Assembly (NCBI RefSeq): GCF_905220705.1
Contig: NZ_CAJNAT010000019.1
Coordinates: 1-64,000 of the forward strand
Reading direction: 5' to 3'
Length of the DNA: 64,000 bases
Origin: Paraburkholderia domus
GTDB lineage: Bacteria; Pseudomonadota; Gammaproteobacteria; Burkholderiales; Burkholderiaceae
In this document: piece after piece, positions 1-9,801 of the stretch
How positions within the stretch are numbered: position 1 is the stretch's first letter
Layout of the letters: the number at the start of each line of letters is the position of its first letter
Translations under genes and position numbers: made by a program
The notes under the pieces: generated by a model
The model's input: the letters and a program-made list of their open reading frames with translations, nothing else
Database searches by the model: none
Told to the model about the DNA's origin: nothing

Positions 1-48
1 CAATTTGAACTCGAGCGTGTACTGCGCCCGCTTTGCCTTGCTTGTCAT
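1..48 (-). CDS. IS3-family transposase OrfA, 5' end only
   Basis: Sixteen codons are visible before the gene leaves the window at base 1. They read MTSKAKRAQYTLEFKL, which matches the start of the small HTH protein (OrfA) of IS3-family transposases, where a K/R-rich start is followed by Y-T-x-E-F-K. A good ribosome-binding site (AAGGAGA, minus strand, 55-61) precedes the ATG at 48. OrfA binds the element ends and is made with OrfB by frameshifting in this family; OrfB would lie outside the window. The family call rests on a short N-terminal match and is therefore moderate. Confidence 0.6.
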   Translation of the reverse strand, partial: MTSKAKRAQYTLEFKL

Positions 49-80
49 TGTTCTTCTCCTTGCTTGAGTTTACCTGCTCA
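1..80 (-). mobile_element. Edge of an IS3-type insertion sequence, with a possible terminal end
   Basis: The transposase start lies at 48. On the minus strand the sequence just upstream begins TGAGCAGGTAAACTC at base 80. A TGA...TCA end is typical of IS3-family elements, so base 80 is a plausible outer end. The other end and the target duplication are outside the window, so the boundary is an inference. Confidence 0.4.
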
Positions 81-192
81 GCAAGGGATTCGTTTTTCGG
101 GGGCAAGCTCAACTCGGCCGTGCCCACGCTGGCAGTCATCGTCACGCCTTTGCCGATGTGCCGCATCGGGCTATGAGCTCCGAATCCCACAG

Positions 193-2817
193 CTACGCCG
201 CCGCCTTCAAATCCTCAATCGCCCGCTGCCTCACCCCCAGATCGTCCCACAGCTCCGGATGGCACGTGAACACCAGAATCTGGTGCCGCGTCGCCGCATC
301 GATCAGCGCTCGCTTGATCGCATCGCGCCGCGCCGCGTCGGTATGCACGGCAGCATCGTCGAGCATCAGCAAGGTCGGGCGACCGGACGCTTTCAAAAGG
401 TCTGCATAAGCCAGCCGCGTCAAGATACCAAGTTGCTCCCGCGTACCGAAGCTCAATGCATCGAGCGTATCCGCACGACCATAACGGTCCAGCGTCGCCG
501 GGCTAAGATCGTCGCCGAGCGCAATCGTCGACTGCGGGAAAATCCGCTTCAGATAGTGCCCAAGCCGCTCGGTCAACGGCGCACGCAACTGCGCCACCGC
601 CGCATCGCGTTCGTCGACGAGCACTTCGTCGAGCAAACTCAACGCGCTCGCCCGCAAGCTGAGTTCGTCTTTGCGGCGCGTGGCTTGTTCCACCGACGCC
701 TTCACCGTCGCAAGACGCTCCCCTAGCCCGGACGCGCCAACCGTTTCCAATTGACTGCGCAATTGCGCCATCCGCAGTTGCCGCTCGTGCTGCTCGTTGC
801 GCGCAAGCTCGGCCGACGCACGATAGCGTTTCGCCTCAGCCGCCGGATCGTCGAGACGCGCCGCTTCCAGTTCGCGCTCACGTCCTTCGAGTTGCTTCTT
901 CAGCGCCTCGACCTGTACACGCTGCTCGACAATTTTCGTCTGCCACTGTGCACGGTTGCGACAAAACGCTTCGTCGCTCAGTTGAGCTTCCTTGCGCTGC
1001 AACTGACCGGCGAGCGACTCTGTCGTCGCCGTGGCGGTGGATTTGCTTTCCGCCGCCTGCGCCAGCACTTTTCTGGCGGCTTCCAGTGCATCACGCGCGA
1101 TGTCGGCATTGCGGCGAGCCTCATCGAGCGGCGGTGCAGCCGAGACATCGGGCAAGATCGCGAGCCGCTCATTCGAGGTCTGCAGCCGCGCGGCAGCCGA
1201 AGCCAACGCAGCGCGAAGCGCGTCGATACCCTGCGGCGCATGCACCTCAAGAATCTTCGCCTGGCTTTTCTGCTGAGCGACCAGCGCTTTCCACTGCTCG
1301 TGCCTGGCTTCTGCCTCGCCCAGCGACGCCACACCCAGCGCCAGCAATAACTGCGCATGGCTGGCTTCGAGCGATGCCAACTCAGACAACCGCGCCGACA
1401 GATCGGAAACGCCGGGAATCACCCGTAATTCGCCCAGCTCGCCAAGACCGATCAGCTTCTCCTCGTCGAGCCGCAGCACGCCCTCGCCGCTCACCTTTGT
1501 ATCGCCGACGGTGATCGCGCCATTCAGCCGGTATTCGATGCGCGTCATCGCCGCTTCGGTTCGCGCGCGCAGCACGGTCAACTCCGCGTCGAGCGATTGG
1601 AGCCGTTTCAATTGCGCACCGTCGATTTCGAGCGCTGCCGCTGCTCGCGTCGCCTCCAGCACGGCCTCGTTTGCCTTGCCGGCGGCCGCGATAGCCGCTT
1701 CAAGCCGTTCGCTCTCGGTGCGGTGCAGAGCAATCTGACTGCGCAAATCGCCTGCGGTTACCGCGGCATTCGCCAGTTCGTACGCGCGGTTGGCATCGGC
1801 GTACGCCTGTTCGAATTGCGCGACGCTCGCCTGAGCTTGCGTATGTTCGTTCTGAACCGTCGACACGTTGGCTCGCGCTGCGTCGAGTTGCTGCCGCTCG
1901 CGAGCGACGGCCGCTTCGAGTTCCGTCGCCGCCTGTTCCTGCTGCACCGACAGCGCCAGTTCCGCGTCGCTTAATTTCAGCGACTGCGCCAGCCCCTGAA
2001 GACTGCGTTCGAGTTCCGCCGCTGCATCGGCGCGTTGTTGCGCCTGCACGGCCTTCTGCTCGTGAAGCTCCCAGGGGCGCTTGCGTTGGGCGTCCTCGAA
2101 GGCGTCCTGCTGCGTAGCAAGGCGCGCGATATTCTCGTCGAACTGCTGACGCTGCTGTTCCAGATCGTCACGTTCTTCAATGAGCGCCGCCAACGCCTGT
2201 TCGGCCTCGGCCAGCGGCCCGGTGGACTTCTGCGTACGCGCCGTAAGCAGTTGCCGAAGCTCGCGCTGCACCGCTGCGATCAGCGCATCCTCGCCGGCGG
2301 ATTCGCTGCTGCCCGAAAGTTGCGAAAGCGCGTCGCGCAAATACTGTGCCGCGTGCCCCGTAGAATCGCGCACCTCCTGCGTGCCGCCTTGTTGCACCCA
2401 CAACAAACCGGGAACGCCGGCGTTTTCCGCCTTCAGTGGCCCACGCGCGGCACGCGAAAACCCGAGCAACGCGGCGAGCTTGTCTTCCGCTTCGTCCTCG
2501 CCGAATACCGCCTGACCGATCTTCAATTCGCAGCGCTGCCGCGTGACGAACTGCTTCGACAGCCGGCACGCTGTGCCGTCCATATCGAACGTCACTTCAA
2601 CCGACGGCTGCCCGCTTGCCTTGCCCCACGGCAGCAGGTCTTTCAGATGTGAAGCCTTGTAGCGTTCGAGGAACACCGCCCGCACGGCTTCGGCGATCGT
2701 GCTCTTGCCGGCCTCGTTCGGGCCGGTGAACAGATTGAGTCCGGGCTGCAGATCGTCGATAACGAGCCGGCCGGTGAACTGCTTGAATTCCTGAATCGCG
2801 ATACTTTCCAGCTTCAT
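193..2817 (-). CDS. SbcC/YhaN-like SMC-type ATPase
   Basis: This is an 874-residue ABC/SMC-type ATPase, probably the ATPase partner of the phosphoesterase encoded just upstream, acting on DNA ends. The Walker A motif GPNEAGKST is at residues 32-40. A long Gln/Glu/Ala-rich coiled coil fills roughly residues 200-740. An ABC signature-like stretch (SFGTREQLGIL) and the Walker B motif LLMLDD (about 816-821) lie near the C-terminus. No CxxC zinc hook is visible at the middle of the coiled coil, unlike classical SbcC/Rad50. The start overlaps the stop of the upstream gene by four bases, which points to translational coupling. The ATPase class is certain; the exact substrate is not. Confidence 0.88.
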   Translation of the reverse strand: MKLESIAIQEFKQFTGRLVIDDLQPGLNLFTGPNEAGKSTIAEAVRAVFLERYKASHLKDLLPWGKASGQPSVEVTFDMDGTACRLSKQFVTRQRCELKIGQAVFGEDEAEDKLAALLGFSRAARGPLKAENAGVPGLLWVQQGGTQEVRDSTGHAAQYLRDALSQLSGSSESAGEDALIAAVQRELRQLLTARTQKSTGPLAEAEQALAALIEERDDLEQQRQQFDENIARLATQQDAFEDAQRKRPWELHEQKAVQAQQRADAAAELERSLQGLAQSLKLSDAELALSVQQEQAATELEAAVARERQQLDAARANVSTVQNEHTQAQASVAQFEQAYADANRAYELANAAVTAGDLRSQIALHRTESERLEAAIAAAGKANEAVLEATRAAAALEIDGAQLKRLQSLDAELTVLRARTEAAMTRIEYRLNGAITVGDTKVSGEGVLRLDEEKLIGLGELGELRVIPGVSDLSARLSELASLEASHAQLLLALGVASLGEAEARHEQWKALVAQQKSQAKILEVHAPQGIDALRAALASAAARLQTSNERLAILPDVSAAPPLDEARRNADIARDALEAARKVLAQAAESKSTATATTESLAGQLQRKEAQLSDEAFCRNRAQWQTKIVEQRVQVEALKKQLEGRERELEAARLDDPAAEAKRYRASAELARNEQHERQLRMAQLRSQLETVGASGLGERLATVKASVEQATRRKDELSLRASALSLLDEVLVDERDAAVAQLRAPLTERLGHYLKRIFPQSTIALGDDLSPATLDRYGRADTLDALSFGTREQLGILTRLAYADLLKASGRPTLLMLDDAAVHTDAARRDAIKRALIDAATRHQILVFTCHPELWDDLGVRQRAIEDLKAAA

Positions 2818-3956
2818 GCGGACCTCGCTTCGCGCGGCAGTTCACGTTGAAAACGCGCAAGAAGCAATAACGCCTCCGCTGCGCGCTTGATCTGTTGCGG
2901 GTCGGATTGTGGGTCCTCCTGCAAGCCCCGCAGGCGCGCCACTACCTTCGCGAGGTAGCCGCTCTGCGCGCCCAGCTCTGCGAGGTCGTCAGCTGTGGGC
3001 AGCACTTGCAGGCCACTCAGATCGACGCGTAACGCCCGCACCCGAGCGCGAGTCTCTTCCACTGCAACGTGAATCGCTTCGGCCTCCGCCAGCGCAGTCG
3101 TGCCACTAACGGTTACCCGCAGCACGTCTTGACTGCCTAATGCGCTGAGGCGCGTCTTGAGTGAATCCACATCGGTCGGCACCGAGATCGTCTCTTCCCA
3201 GCGATGCCATTGATATTTACCCACCCGCACCGCTTCAACGGCCGGCACGGCGCCTGGCCCGGTCAGCGTGACGTCGAGCATGAAGCCCGGATCGTTGGCG
3301 CGGAAACGGTCCTGCTCGTGCGTGCCGGCATACCAGGTGCGTTCATCGACGCGCAAATGGCCGTGCCAGTCGCCGAGCGCGAGATAGTCCAGGCGCGCAC
3401 TCGCGGCACGCGTCGGTGCGATCGGGTTCGACGAGTCGATGCCCTCCTGCAGAATGCCGCTCACGCTGCCATGCGCAAGCCCGATCCGGTGATAGCCGGG
3501 CGGCGTCTCCGTCGTGTCGAAGAAGCCCGTCGTGTCGTCGTAGGTGATGCGTTGCGTGAGCGGCGCGCAGAGCAACGCGCATTGGCAGGCGTCGAGTGTC
3601 ACCACGCCGGGTTCGAGCACGACCCGCACGTTCGGTGCAATACAGTTCAGGCGCTGCGCACGCGTCCACACGCTTTCGACCAGCGCGGCATCGTGATTGC
3701 CGGGCAACATGATCCACGGCCCCGAAAACGCCTGCAGCGCGCCGAACAAGCGGCGGATCACCGTGTCCGATACGGTCTGCAGGTCAAATACGTCGCCCGC
3801 GACCAGCACGGCGTCGACCTTGCGCGCCGCCGCTTCTTCAGCGATCCGGCGCACGGTTTCGAAGCGCGCTTCCGCGAGGTGTGCGGCTTCGTCCGGCTCG
3901 AACTGGCCGAATTGCGTGCCTATCTGCCAGTCCGCGGTGTGCAGAAACCTGATCAC
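2814..3956 (-). CDS. SbcD/Mre11-like metallophosphoesterase
   Basis: This is a calcineurin-fold phosphoesterase of 380 residues, expected to be a DNA exonuclease working with the coiled-coil ATPase encoded downstream. The metal-binding motifs are in order: HTADW at 6-10, GDVFD at 54-58 and GNHD at 86-89, with further His residues (for example LAHGS and GDWHGH) later. The start codon is GTG at 3956. The 4-base overlap with the ATPase gene indicates a two-gene operon. It resembles the YhaO/SbcD branch; whether it handles double-strand breaks or hairpins cannot be told from sequence. Confidence 0.88.
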   Translation of the reverse strand: MIRFLHTADWQIGTQFGQFEPDEAAHLAEARFETVRRIAEEAAARKVDAVLVAGDVFDLQTVSDTVIRRLFGALQAFSGPWIMLPGNHDAALVESVWTRAQRLNCIAPNVRVVLEPGVVTLDACQCALLCAPLTQRITYDDTTGFFDTTETPPGYHRIGLAHGSVSGILQEGIDSSNPIAPTRAASARLDYLALGDWHGHLRVDERTWYAGTHEQDRFRANDPGFMLDVTLTGPGAVPAVEAVRVGKYQWHRWEETISVPTDVDSLKTRLSALGSQDVLRVTVSGTTALAEAEAIHVAVEETRARVRALRVDLSGLQVLPTADDLAELGAQSGYLAKVVARLRGLQEDPQSDPQQIKRAAEALLLLARFQRELPREARSA

Positions 3957-4195
3957 TGTGCCTCCATTCCGTTCGATTGCATCGTCACTCTATGTTCATC
4001 CAGCGCTCGCCCAAGCCGCTCGCCCAGGCAGCGCCTCGCAGTCTAACCGCAGATGTTACCGCGCCTACGGGTCAAAGAATGTCCAAAGCCAGTGCCGCAC
4101 GGCCGGAACAGCGGCGCTACACTCGCGTTTCTGGACGAACTCGCCAGTCGCACCGCGACATTCCAATCGAATTGAACCCCGCTGCCCTGCTGCCG

Positions 4196-5476
4196 ATGAA
4201 CAAAGAGACCGAACTGAAGAAGGCCAAGCGCACCCCGTTACTGCTGCTGGCGGCCGCCGCCTGCGTTTTCCTCGTGACCGCCTTCATGCCGCGCGGCCTC
4301 TGGGTGGACGGCATCAAAGCGGTGGCCGAAGCCGCCATGGTCGGCGCGCTTGCCGACTGGTTCGCCGTGGTCGCGCTGTTTCGCCGTGTGCCGATTCCGA
4401 TCGTCTCCAAGCACACGGCGATCATTCCAAAGAACAAACACAAGATTGCCGACAACCTCGCGGTATTCGTGCAAGACAAGTTTCTGGACGTGCCGTCGCT
4501 GGTCGGTTTGATCCAGAAACACGACCCTGCGCAAAGCATCACCGGCTGGCTGACGAAGCCGGCCAATACCGCGCGTCTAGGCGACTACGTGGTCAAACTG
4601 ACGAGCGGCATTCTCGAACTGACCGACGACGTACGCATTCAGGTCTTCATCAAGGACGCGCTGCGGGACGTGCTGGCCAAAGTCGATCTGTCGCAATCCA
4701 TGGGGACGATTCTCGACACGCTCACCAAGGACGGCCGCCACCAGGAACTGCTCGACGCCGGCATCGAACAGGTGGTCGCGTTGCTGCGCGAACCGCAGGC
4801 GCGCGAGTTTATCGCCGAGCGCATCGTCGAGTGGGTGAAGAATGAATATCCGAAGATGGAGATGATCCTGCCGTCGGCATGGCTCGGCGAAAAAGGCGCC
4901 GAAGCGATCGCCAATGCGGTGAACCGGATGCTCGAGCAGATCAGCGAGAACCCCACCCATCAGCTTCGCCAGAAATTCGACGACGCGGCGCAAAAACTGA
5001 TCGTCAAACTCAAGAGTGATCCGGCGTTCCTGCAGAAAGGCGAAGAACTGAAGCGTTATCTGGTGGAAGGCGAAGCGCTCAGCACGTATGTGAAGGACAT
5101 GTGGGGCGAACTGCGCACATGGCTCAAGCGCGATCTGCAAAGCAGCGATTCGGCCTTGCACGCCAGGGTGATGGCGATGGGTCAATGGGTCGGCCGCGAA
5201 CTGGCGCAAGACCCCGCGCTGCGTCAGTCGCTGAACGACCACCTGGAAGAAGCCGCACGCGCCATGGCGCCGGATTTCGCCCAGTTCCTCACACGCCACA
5301 TCAGCGATACAGTGAAGAACTGGGACTCGCGTGAAATGTCACGGCAAATCGAGTTGAACATCGGCAAGGATTTGCAGTACATCCGCATCAACGGAACGAT
5401 TGTGGGCGGCTTTATCGGCTTGCTGCTGTATGCGAGTTCGCGGCTGTTCGAACTGTTGCGTTTGCACATGGGCTGA
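4196..5476 (+). CDS. DUF445 (YjiN-like) membrane protein
   Basis: The product matches the DUF445/YjiN family of inner-membrane proteins of unknown function. Starting at the ATG at 4196 it has 426 residues. The reading frame is open further upstream (to 3977), but that extension is basic, low-complexity and overlaps the likely promoter of the divergent phosphoesterase gene, so I prefer the shorter form. One hydrophobic segment lies near residues 15-35 (LLLLAAAACVFLVTAF). It is followed by the conserved GALADWFAVVALFR stretch, a long helical soluble middle, and a C-terminal membrane helix (NGTIVGGFIGLLLYASSRL). There is no clear Shine-Dalgarno sequence. Confidence 0.85.
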   Translation: MNKETELKKAKRTPLLLLAAAACVFLVTAFMPRGLWVDGIKAVAEAAMVGALADWFAVVALFRRVPIPIVSKHTAIIPKNKHKIADNLAVFVQDKFLDVPSLVGLIQKHDPAQSITGWLTKPANTARLGDYVVKLTSGILELTDDVRIQVFIKDALRDVLAKVDLSQSMGTILDTLTKDGRHQELLDAGIEQVVALLREPQAREFIAERIVEWVKNEYPKMEMILPSAWLGEKGAEAIANAVNRMLEQISENPTHQLRQKFDDAAQKLIVKLKSDPAFLQKGEELKRYLVEGEALSTYVKDMWGELRTWLKRDLQSSDSALHARVMAMGQWVGRELAQDPALRQSLNDHLEEAARAMAPDFAQFLTRHISDTVKNWDSREMSRQIELNIGKDLQYIRINGTIVGGFIGLLLYASSRLFELLRLHMG

Positions 5477-5607
5477 GGGATACGGCCGCCGCGCGTCAAA
5501 GCGCCTACAATCCAGGCATATGAATTGCTCAGGCGCTTTATCTGACTGCCGCGGTTCCGCGCGCCCTCAATAACAGCGTCAGTGCCACAACATCGAAAAG
5601 TGTGCTC

Positions 5608-7560
5608 ATGAAATTATCGTTACCGCCGCATGGGCGGCCGAACCGCGTATACCCGCCAGGCACGCCTAGTCTCCATGGGTTGGCGTCGGTCATCACCGGC
5701 GTGGTGGTGGTGTGCGCGCTGTACTTCGGCCGTGAGGTGTTGATTCCGATCACGCTCTCCGTGCTGCTCAGCTTTCTGCTTGCACCGCTGGTGCAAGCGT
5801 TGCGGCGCTTCCACATGGGTCAAATGCCGTCGATCTTTATCGCCGTGCTGTTCGCCCTCGCCACCTTGCTGGCCGTCGGCGCGCTGATCGGGGCGCAACT
5901 GGTGCAACTGGCCGGCGATCTGCCCCAGTATCAGGAAGCGATCGAGCAAAAGATCGAGACGGTGCAGGAGAAAACCGTCGGCCGGGCCGATTCGCTCATG
6001 AGCCGCGCCGCCGCCACGCTGCAACGTGTCGCGCCGAGCAAGCCGAGCCCGCCACGTCTCACCGGACGCGCGGCGCGCAATGCGCCTCCCGTGCCGCAAC
6101 AGGTCGAAGTGCATGAGCCGTCGCCCACGCCGATGCAACTCGCTCAACGTGCGCTGTCCCCAGCGATTGCGCCAATCGAGACCACCTTCATCGTGCTGGT
6201 CGTGACGATCTTCATCTTGTTGCAACGCGAAGACCTGCGCGACCGTTTGATTAGTCTATTCGGCTCGCGTGACCTGCATCGCACCACCACCGCGATCAAC
6301 GACGCCGCGGGGCGGCTAAGCCGCTACTTCGTCGCGCAACTCGGTGTGAACCTCAGCGCAGGCGGGGTGATCGCCATTGGTCTGGCGATCATCGGCGTGC
6401 CGGGGGCGCTGCTGTTCGGCGTGATTGCAGCGTTGCTGCGCTTCGTGCCGTACATCGGCATCTGGATCGCCGCGATTCTTGCCGTATTTCTCGCCGCCGC
6501 CATCCAGCCGCAATGGACCATGGCGGTCTATACGCTGATCCTGTTCATCGTCGTCGATGTGGTGGCCGGGCAGATTGCCGAGCCGCTCCTGTACGGCCAT
6601 CGTTCGGGGCTGTCGCCGCTGGCGGTAGTCGTGGCGGCGATCTTCTGGAGCTGGCTGTGGGGGCCGATCGGCCTCGTGCTGTCCACGCCGCTCACGCTGT
6701 GCGTCGTCACGCTGGGCCGCTACGCCGATCGTCTGAACTTCCTCACGGTGCTGCTGGGCGACCAGCCCGCACTGACGCCCGCGCAAACCTTCTATCAGCG
6801 GATTCTGGCGGACGATCCGCATGAAGCCATCGTGCAGGCGGAGCGCCTCTTGCGCGAGATGTCGCTGATCGATTACTACGACAATGTTGCGCTGGAGGGT
6901 CTCAAGCTGGCGCGCAACGATGCGATGCGCGGGGTGTTGATGCCCGAGCAGCTGGCGCGGATCAACGACGCGCTGGTCGATATCGTCGAAAACCTGGAAA
7001 TCGCCGACGGACTGCCAGATCGCCTGTCGCGCACGGACCCGGCCGACTCGGCTGGAGCGATATCGGCTTCGGCGACGGCCGATCTTTCGGAACGGCACGA
7101 CAGCCACATTTCGGCCCACTCGCGGTTGCGCCATGAAAGCGAAAAAACGTCGGTGCTGTGCGTGCCTGGACGCGGCGCATTCGACGAAGTCACCGCCGCG
7201 ATCGCCGTGCAATTGCTCGGGCGCCAGGGGCTCGCACCGATGATGGCCACGCACTCGGGTTATCGCAGCGCGCATCCCGACGAACCGAGCTTCAAGGACG
7301 CGCCGATCATCTGCATCATCTCGCTCGACGCGCCGGATTCACCACCGTATCTGCGCAATATGCTACGGCGTACGCGGGAATGGCGGCCGCGGGCGACGCT
7401 GGTGGTCGGCGTGGGCGGCGTGCCCGAAAGCGGCCCGGAGATGGGCGCGACCGGCGCTTCGCACGCGGCGCCGACGTTCCGCGCGATGATCGAGGAATGC
7501 CAGGTGGCGGCGAGCATGCAGCTCTCGCGCCAGCCTTCTCATGCGGCCGGGGCGGATTGA
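5608..7560 (+). CDS. AI-2E/PerM-family transporter with long C-terminal extension
   Basis: The first 380 or so residues are a PerM/AI-2E family permease: paired N-terminal helices, a soluble segment (about residues 95-170), then a cluster of five or six membrane helices with typical Gly/Pro-rich motifs such as LRFVPYIG. The family exports small molecules or ions; the real substrate is unknown. A cytosolic tail of about 250 residues follows. It contains a helical segment (FYQRILADDPHEAIVQAERLL) and an alpha/beta-looking part beginning at VLCVPGRGAFDEVTA. ATG at 5608 is chosen over GTG at 5602. A terminator follows the stop codon. Confidence 0.85.
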   Translation: MKLSLPPHGRPNRVYPPGTPSLHGLASVITGVVVVCALYFGREVLIPITLSVLLSFLLAPLVQALRRFHMGQMPSIFIAVLFALATLLAVGALIGAQLVQLAGDLPQYQEAIEQKIETVQEKTVGRADSLMSRAAATLQRVAPSKPSPPRLTGRAARNAPPVPQQVEVHEPSPTPMQLAQRALSPAIAPIETTFIVLVVTIFILLQREDLRDRLISLFGSRDLHRTTTAINDAAGRLSRYFVAQLGVNLSAGGVIAIGLAIIGVPGALLFGVIAALLRFVPYIGIWIAAILAVFLAAAIQPQWTMAVYTLILFIVVDVVAGQIAEPLLYGHRSGLSPLAVVVAAIFWSWLWGPIGLVLSTPLTLCVVTLGRYADRLNFLTVLLGDQPALTPAQTFYQRILADDPHEAIVQAERLLREMSLIDYYDNVALEGLKLARNDAMRGVLMPEQLARINDALVDIVENLEIADGLPDRLSRTDPADSAGAISASATADLSERHDSHISAHSRLRHESEKTSVLCVPGRGAFDEVTAAIAVQLLGRQGLAPMMATHSGYRSAHPDEPSFKDAPIICIISLDAPDSPPYLRNMLRRTREWRPRATLVVGVGGVPESGPEMGATGASHAAPTFRAMIEECQVAASMQLSRQPSHAAGAD

Positions 7561-7593
7561 GATAGTCTGCGCGGTCCCTGCATGATTGAACAA

Positions 7594-7631
7594 GAAAGGC
7601 CGTGAGGTGCTGGCGCACCCCGCGGCTTTTC
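7594..7631 (+). terminator. Intrinsic terminator after the AI-2E-type permease gene
   Basis: A 16-base arm (7595-7610) pairs imperfectly with 7615-7630, with 12 or 13 paired positions and a TGGC loop, and the 3' arm runs straight into TTTTCT. Confidence 0.7.
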
Positions 7632-7781
7632 TATTTGCGGTGCGTCCGTGCAATGTACCCAAAATGATGACAGCCGCGCGCGCCCCCTCCTTCATACTTC
7701 ACCTATCGATTCGCACCGCCTCCAGAGCGCGCTCAAGCGCCGGCGGGCAATCCATCGGTATCGCAGATCCAGGAGACACGC

Positions 7782-9530
7782 ATGAGCCGCAGCTTCAAAC
7801 CCTATCCGTTCACGCCTCGTCATTATGCGGGTGCGGTGCCGCCGCTAGTCGACGGGCGCGACCCCGTGAGGCGCGCCGTAGCGATTGTCGGCGGCGGTCC
7901 GGTCGGCATGACACTGGCGCTGGCACTGGCTCGCCAGGGCGTGCGCTCCGTGCTGATCGAAGCCGACGACGGCGTCTGCACCGGCAGCCGTGCGATCTGC
8001 ATTTCACGGCGCAGCCTGGAGATTTTCAAGCGGCTGGGCGCAGTGCACGGTTTCCTGCAAAAAGGCCTGCCATGGACGGGGGGCCGCAGCTTCTACCGCG
8101 ACGCCGAAGTGTTCCGCTTCGCCATGCATCAGGACGACGAGCAATCGCTGCCGCCGATGATCAACATCGCGCAATACCAGATCGAACAGTTGCTGCTCGA
8201 CGAAGTGGAACAGCACGCGGACCTGATTGAGATCCGCTGGCAAACGCGCGTGACCGGTATTGAACAACATAGCGACAACGGCACGGCCGGCGCAACGCTT
8301 GACCTGAGCACCGGCGAGACCGCATGGAAAATGCACGCGGATTGGGTCGTTGCATGCGACGGCGGCCGCAGCACGATTCGCGAGGCGCTCGGTCTCAAGC
8401 TCACCGGCACGACGTACGAAGGCCGTTACGTCATCGTCGATATCGAATTGAAGAGCGAACGCGCCACCGAGCGTCTCGCGTATTTCGATCCGCCCTCCAA
8501 TCCCGGCTCCACCGTGCTGGTGCATAAGCAGCCCGACAACGTCTGGCGCATCGACTACCAGCTTCGCGACGACGAAGACCCGGAGGCAGCGGTCAAGCCC
8601 GAGAACGTGATGCCACGTGTGCAGAGCGTGCTCGACTCCATGGGCGAAACGGGCGAATGGTCGCCTATCTGGATCACCGTCTACAAGGCCAACGCATTGA
8701 CGCTCGAACGCTATCGCCACGACTCGGTGCTGTTCGCGGGCGATGCCGCGCATCTCGTGCCGATTTTCGGCGTGCGCGGTGCGAATTCCGGCATCGACGA
8801 CGCCGACAACCTCGGCTGGAAACTCGCTTGTGTGGTCAACGGCATTGCGTCGGACCGTCTGCTCGACAGCTACAGCGACGAGCGCGTTTTCGCGGCGCGT
8901 GAAAACCTGAGCTACGGGATGAAGAGCACGGAATTCATGGCGCCGCCCTCCTTTGCATTCGACCTGATGCGCAAGGCCGTGCTCGGACTTGCTGAACATC
9001 ATCCCGGCGTACGGCCGCTGATCAATCCGCGGCAGACGCATGCGATTGCGTATGCCCAGTCACCGCTCAATCGGGTCGCGGCCGTTGCATCGGACGCGTT
9101 CGCCAAAGGTCCGGCGCCAGGCACAGTACTGCCGGAGTGCCGCCTTCAACGCATGTGTGACGGTGTAGCAGCCGATATCCATCTCACCGATCTGCTTGGA
9201 CCATGCTTCACTGCGCTTCGCTTCGGCGCGGACGTGGCACAAGACGAAGCATGGCAGCAATTGCAACACGCGCTTGGCGAACACAGCATTCCGTTCAAAG
9301 CGATCACGCTGATCACGAGCGATGCATCGCGCGGCACCGGTGCGCATGTGGTCGATCCGGCGGGCCGCTTGCACGAGATGCTCGACGCGACGCCAGGCAC
9401 CGTCTATCTGATCAGGCCGGACGGTCATGTGCTCGCCCGCTGGCGCAACGGCAACGCGACGAACGTGCAAAACGCCGTGACGGCCAGTCTGACGAACGGA
9501 CTCAAGAGGAATCCACACCATGACCGATAG
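7782..9530 (+). CDS. FAD-dependent aromatic-ring monooxygenase (MhpA/PheA class)
   Basis: This is a 582-residue class A flavoprotein hydroxylase. The dinucleotide-binding motif GGGPVG is at residues 37-42, the DG motif (ACDGGRSTIREAL) lies near 190, and the second FAD motif (AGDAAHLVPIFGVRGANSG) is near 320. The C-terminal 150 residues look like the thioredoxin-like dimerisation domain of phenol and 3-hydroxyphenylpropionate hydroxylases. Such enzymes insert one oxygen atom into an aromatic ring using NAD(P)H. The substrate cannot be read from sequence; no ring-cleavage gene is nearby. It overlaps the next gene by 11 bases. Confidence 0.9.
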   Translation: MSRSFKPYPFTPRHYAGAVPPLVDGRDPVRRAVAIVGGGPVGMTLALALARQGVRSVLIEADDGVCTGSRAICISRRSLEIFKRLGAVHGFLQKGLPWTGGRSFYRDAEVFRFAMHQDDEQSLPPMINIAQYQIEQLLLDEVEQHADLIEIRWQTRVTGIEQHSDNGTAGATLDLSTGETAWKMHADWVVACDGGRSTIREALGLKLTGTTYEGRYVIVDIELKSERATERLAYFDPPSNPGSTVLVHKQPDNVWRIDYQLRDDEDPEAAVKPENVMPRVQSVLDSMGETGEWSPIWITVYKANALTLERYRHDSVLFAGDAAHLVPIFGVRGANSGIDDADNLGWKLACVVNGIASDRLLDSYSDERVFAARENLSYGMKSTEFMAPPSFAFDLMRKAVLGLAEHHPGVRPLINPRQTHAIAYAQSPLNRVAAVASDAFAKGPAPGTVLPECRLQRMCDGVAADIHLTDLLGPCFTALRFGADVAQDEAWQQLQHALGEHSIPFKAITLITSDASRGTGAHVVDPAGRLHEMLDATPGTVYLIRPDGHVLARWRNGNATNVQNAVTASLTNGLKRNPHHDR

Positions 9531-9711
9531 CGAACTCGATCTCGTCTACACGACGCTCTGCAAGACACTGACCGCTGAAGGCGAAGCGCAAGCGCCCTTA
9601 TATCTGGCACGCCTTGCATTGCTATGCATGACGGAACTCGACGACACGCAGCGGGCGTTGTCGTTGATCGAGGCGGCTAAGCTGCCGACCTGTTCCGTAG
9701 CGACCGCGTGA
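9520..9711 (+). CDS. DUF2783 small protein
   Basis: This 63-residue protein resembles DUF2783 proteins, which I recall as frequent neighbours of flavin monooxygenases of this type. It is acidic and helical (MTDSELDLVYTTLCKTL start). Its ATG lies inside the end of the monooxygenase gene (11-base overlap, preceded by GAGGAA), so the two are probably made together. A role as a partner or stabiliser of the monooxygenase is inferred from context only. Confidence 0.8.
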   Translation: MTDSELDLVYTTLCKTLTAEGEAQAPLYLARLALLCMTELDDTQRALSLIEAAKLPTCSVATA

Positions 9712-9750
9712 TACGGAAGCCCGACGACATAAGGTGCAAAACATAAGGCG

Positions 9751-9790
9751 AAAAAAAGCCGCCCCGCGATAACACGGGGCGGCTTCTTCT
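9751..9790. terminator. Bidirectional intrinsic terminator
   Basis: An 11-bp perfect stem (9757-9767 with 9775-9785) has an A-run on its left and TTCTTCT on its right. It can end transcription of the DUF2783 gene from the left and of the reductase operon from the right. Confidence 0.85.
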
Positions 9791-9801
9791 CGTAACAACG
9801 T

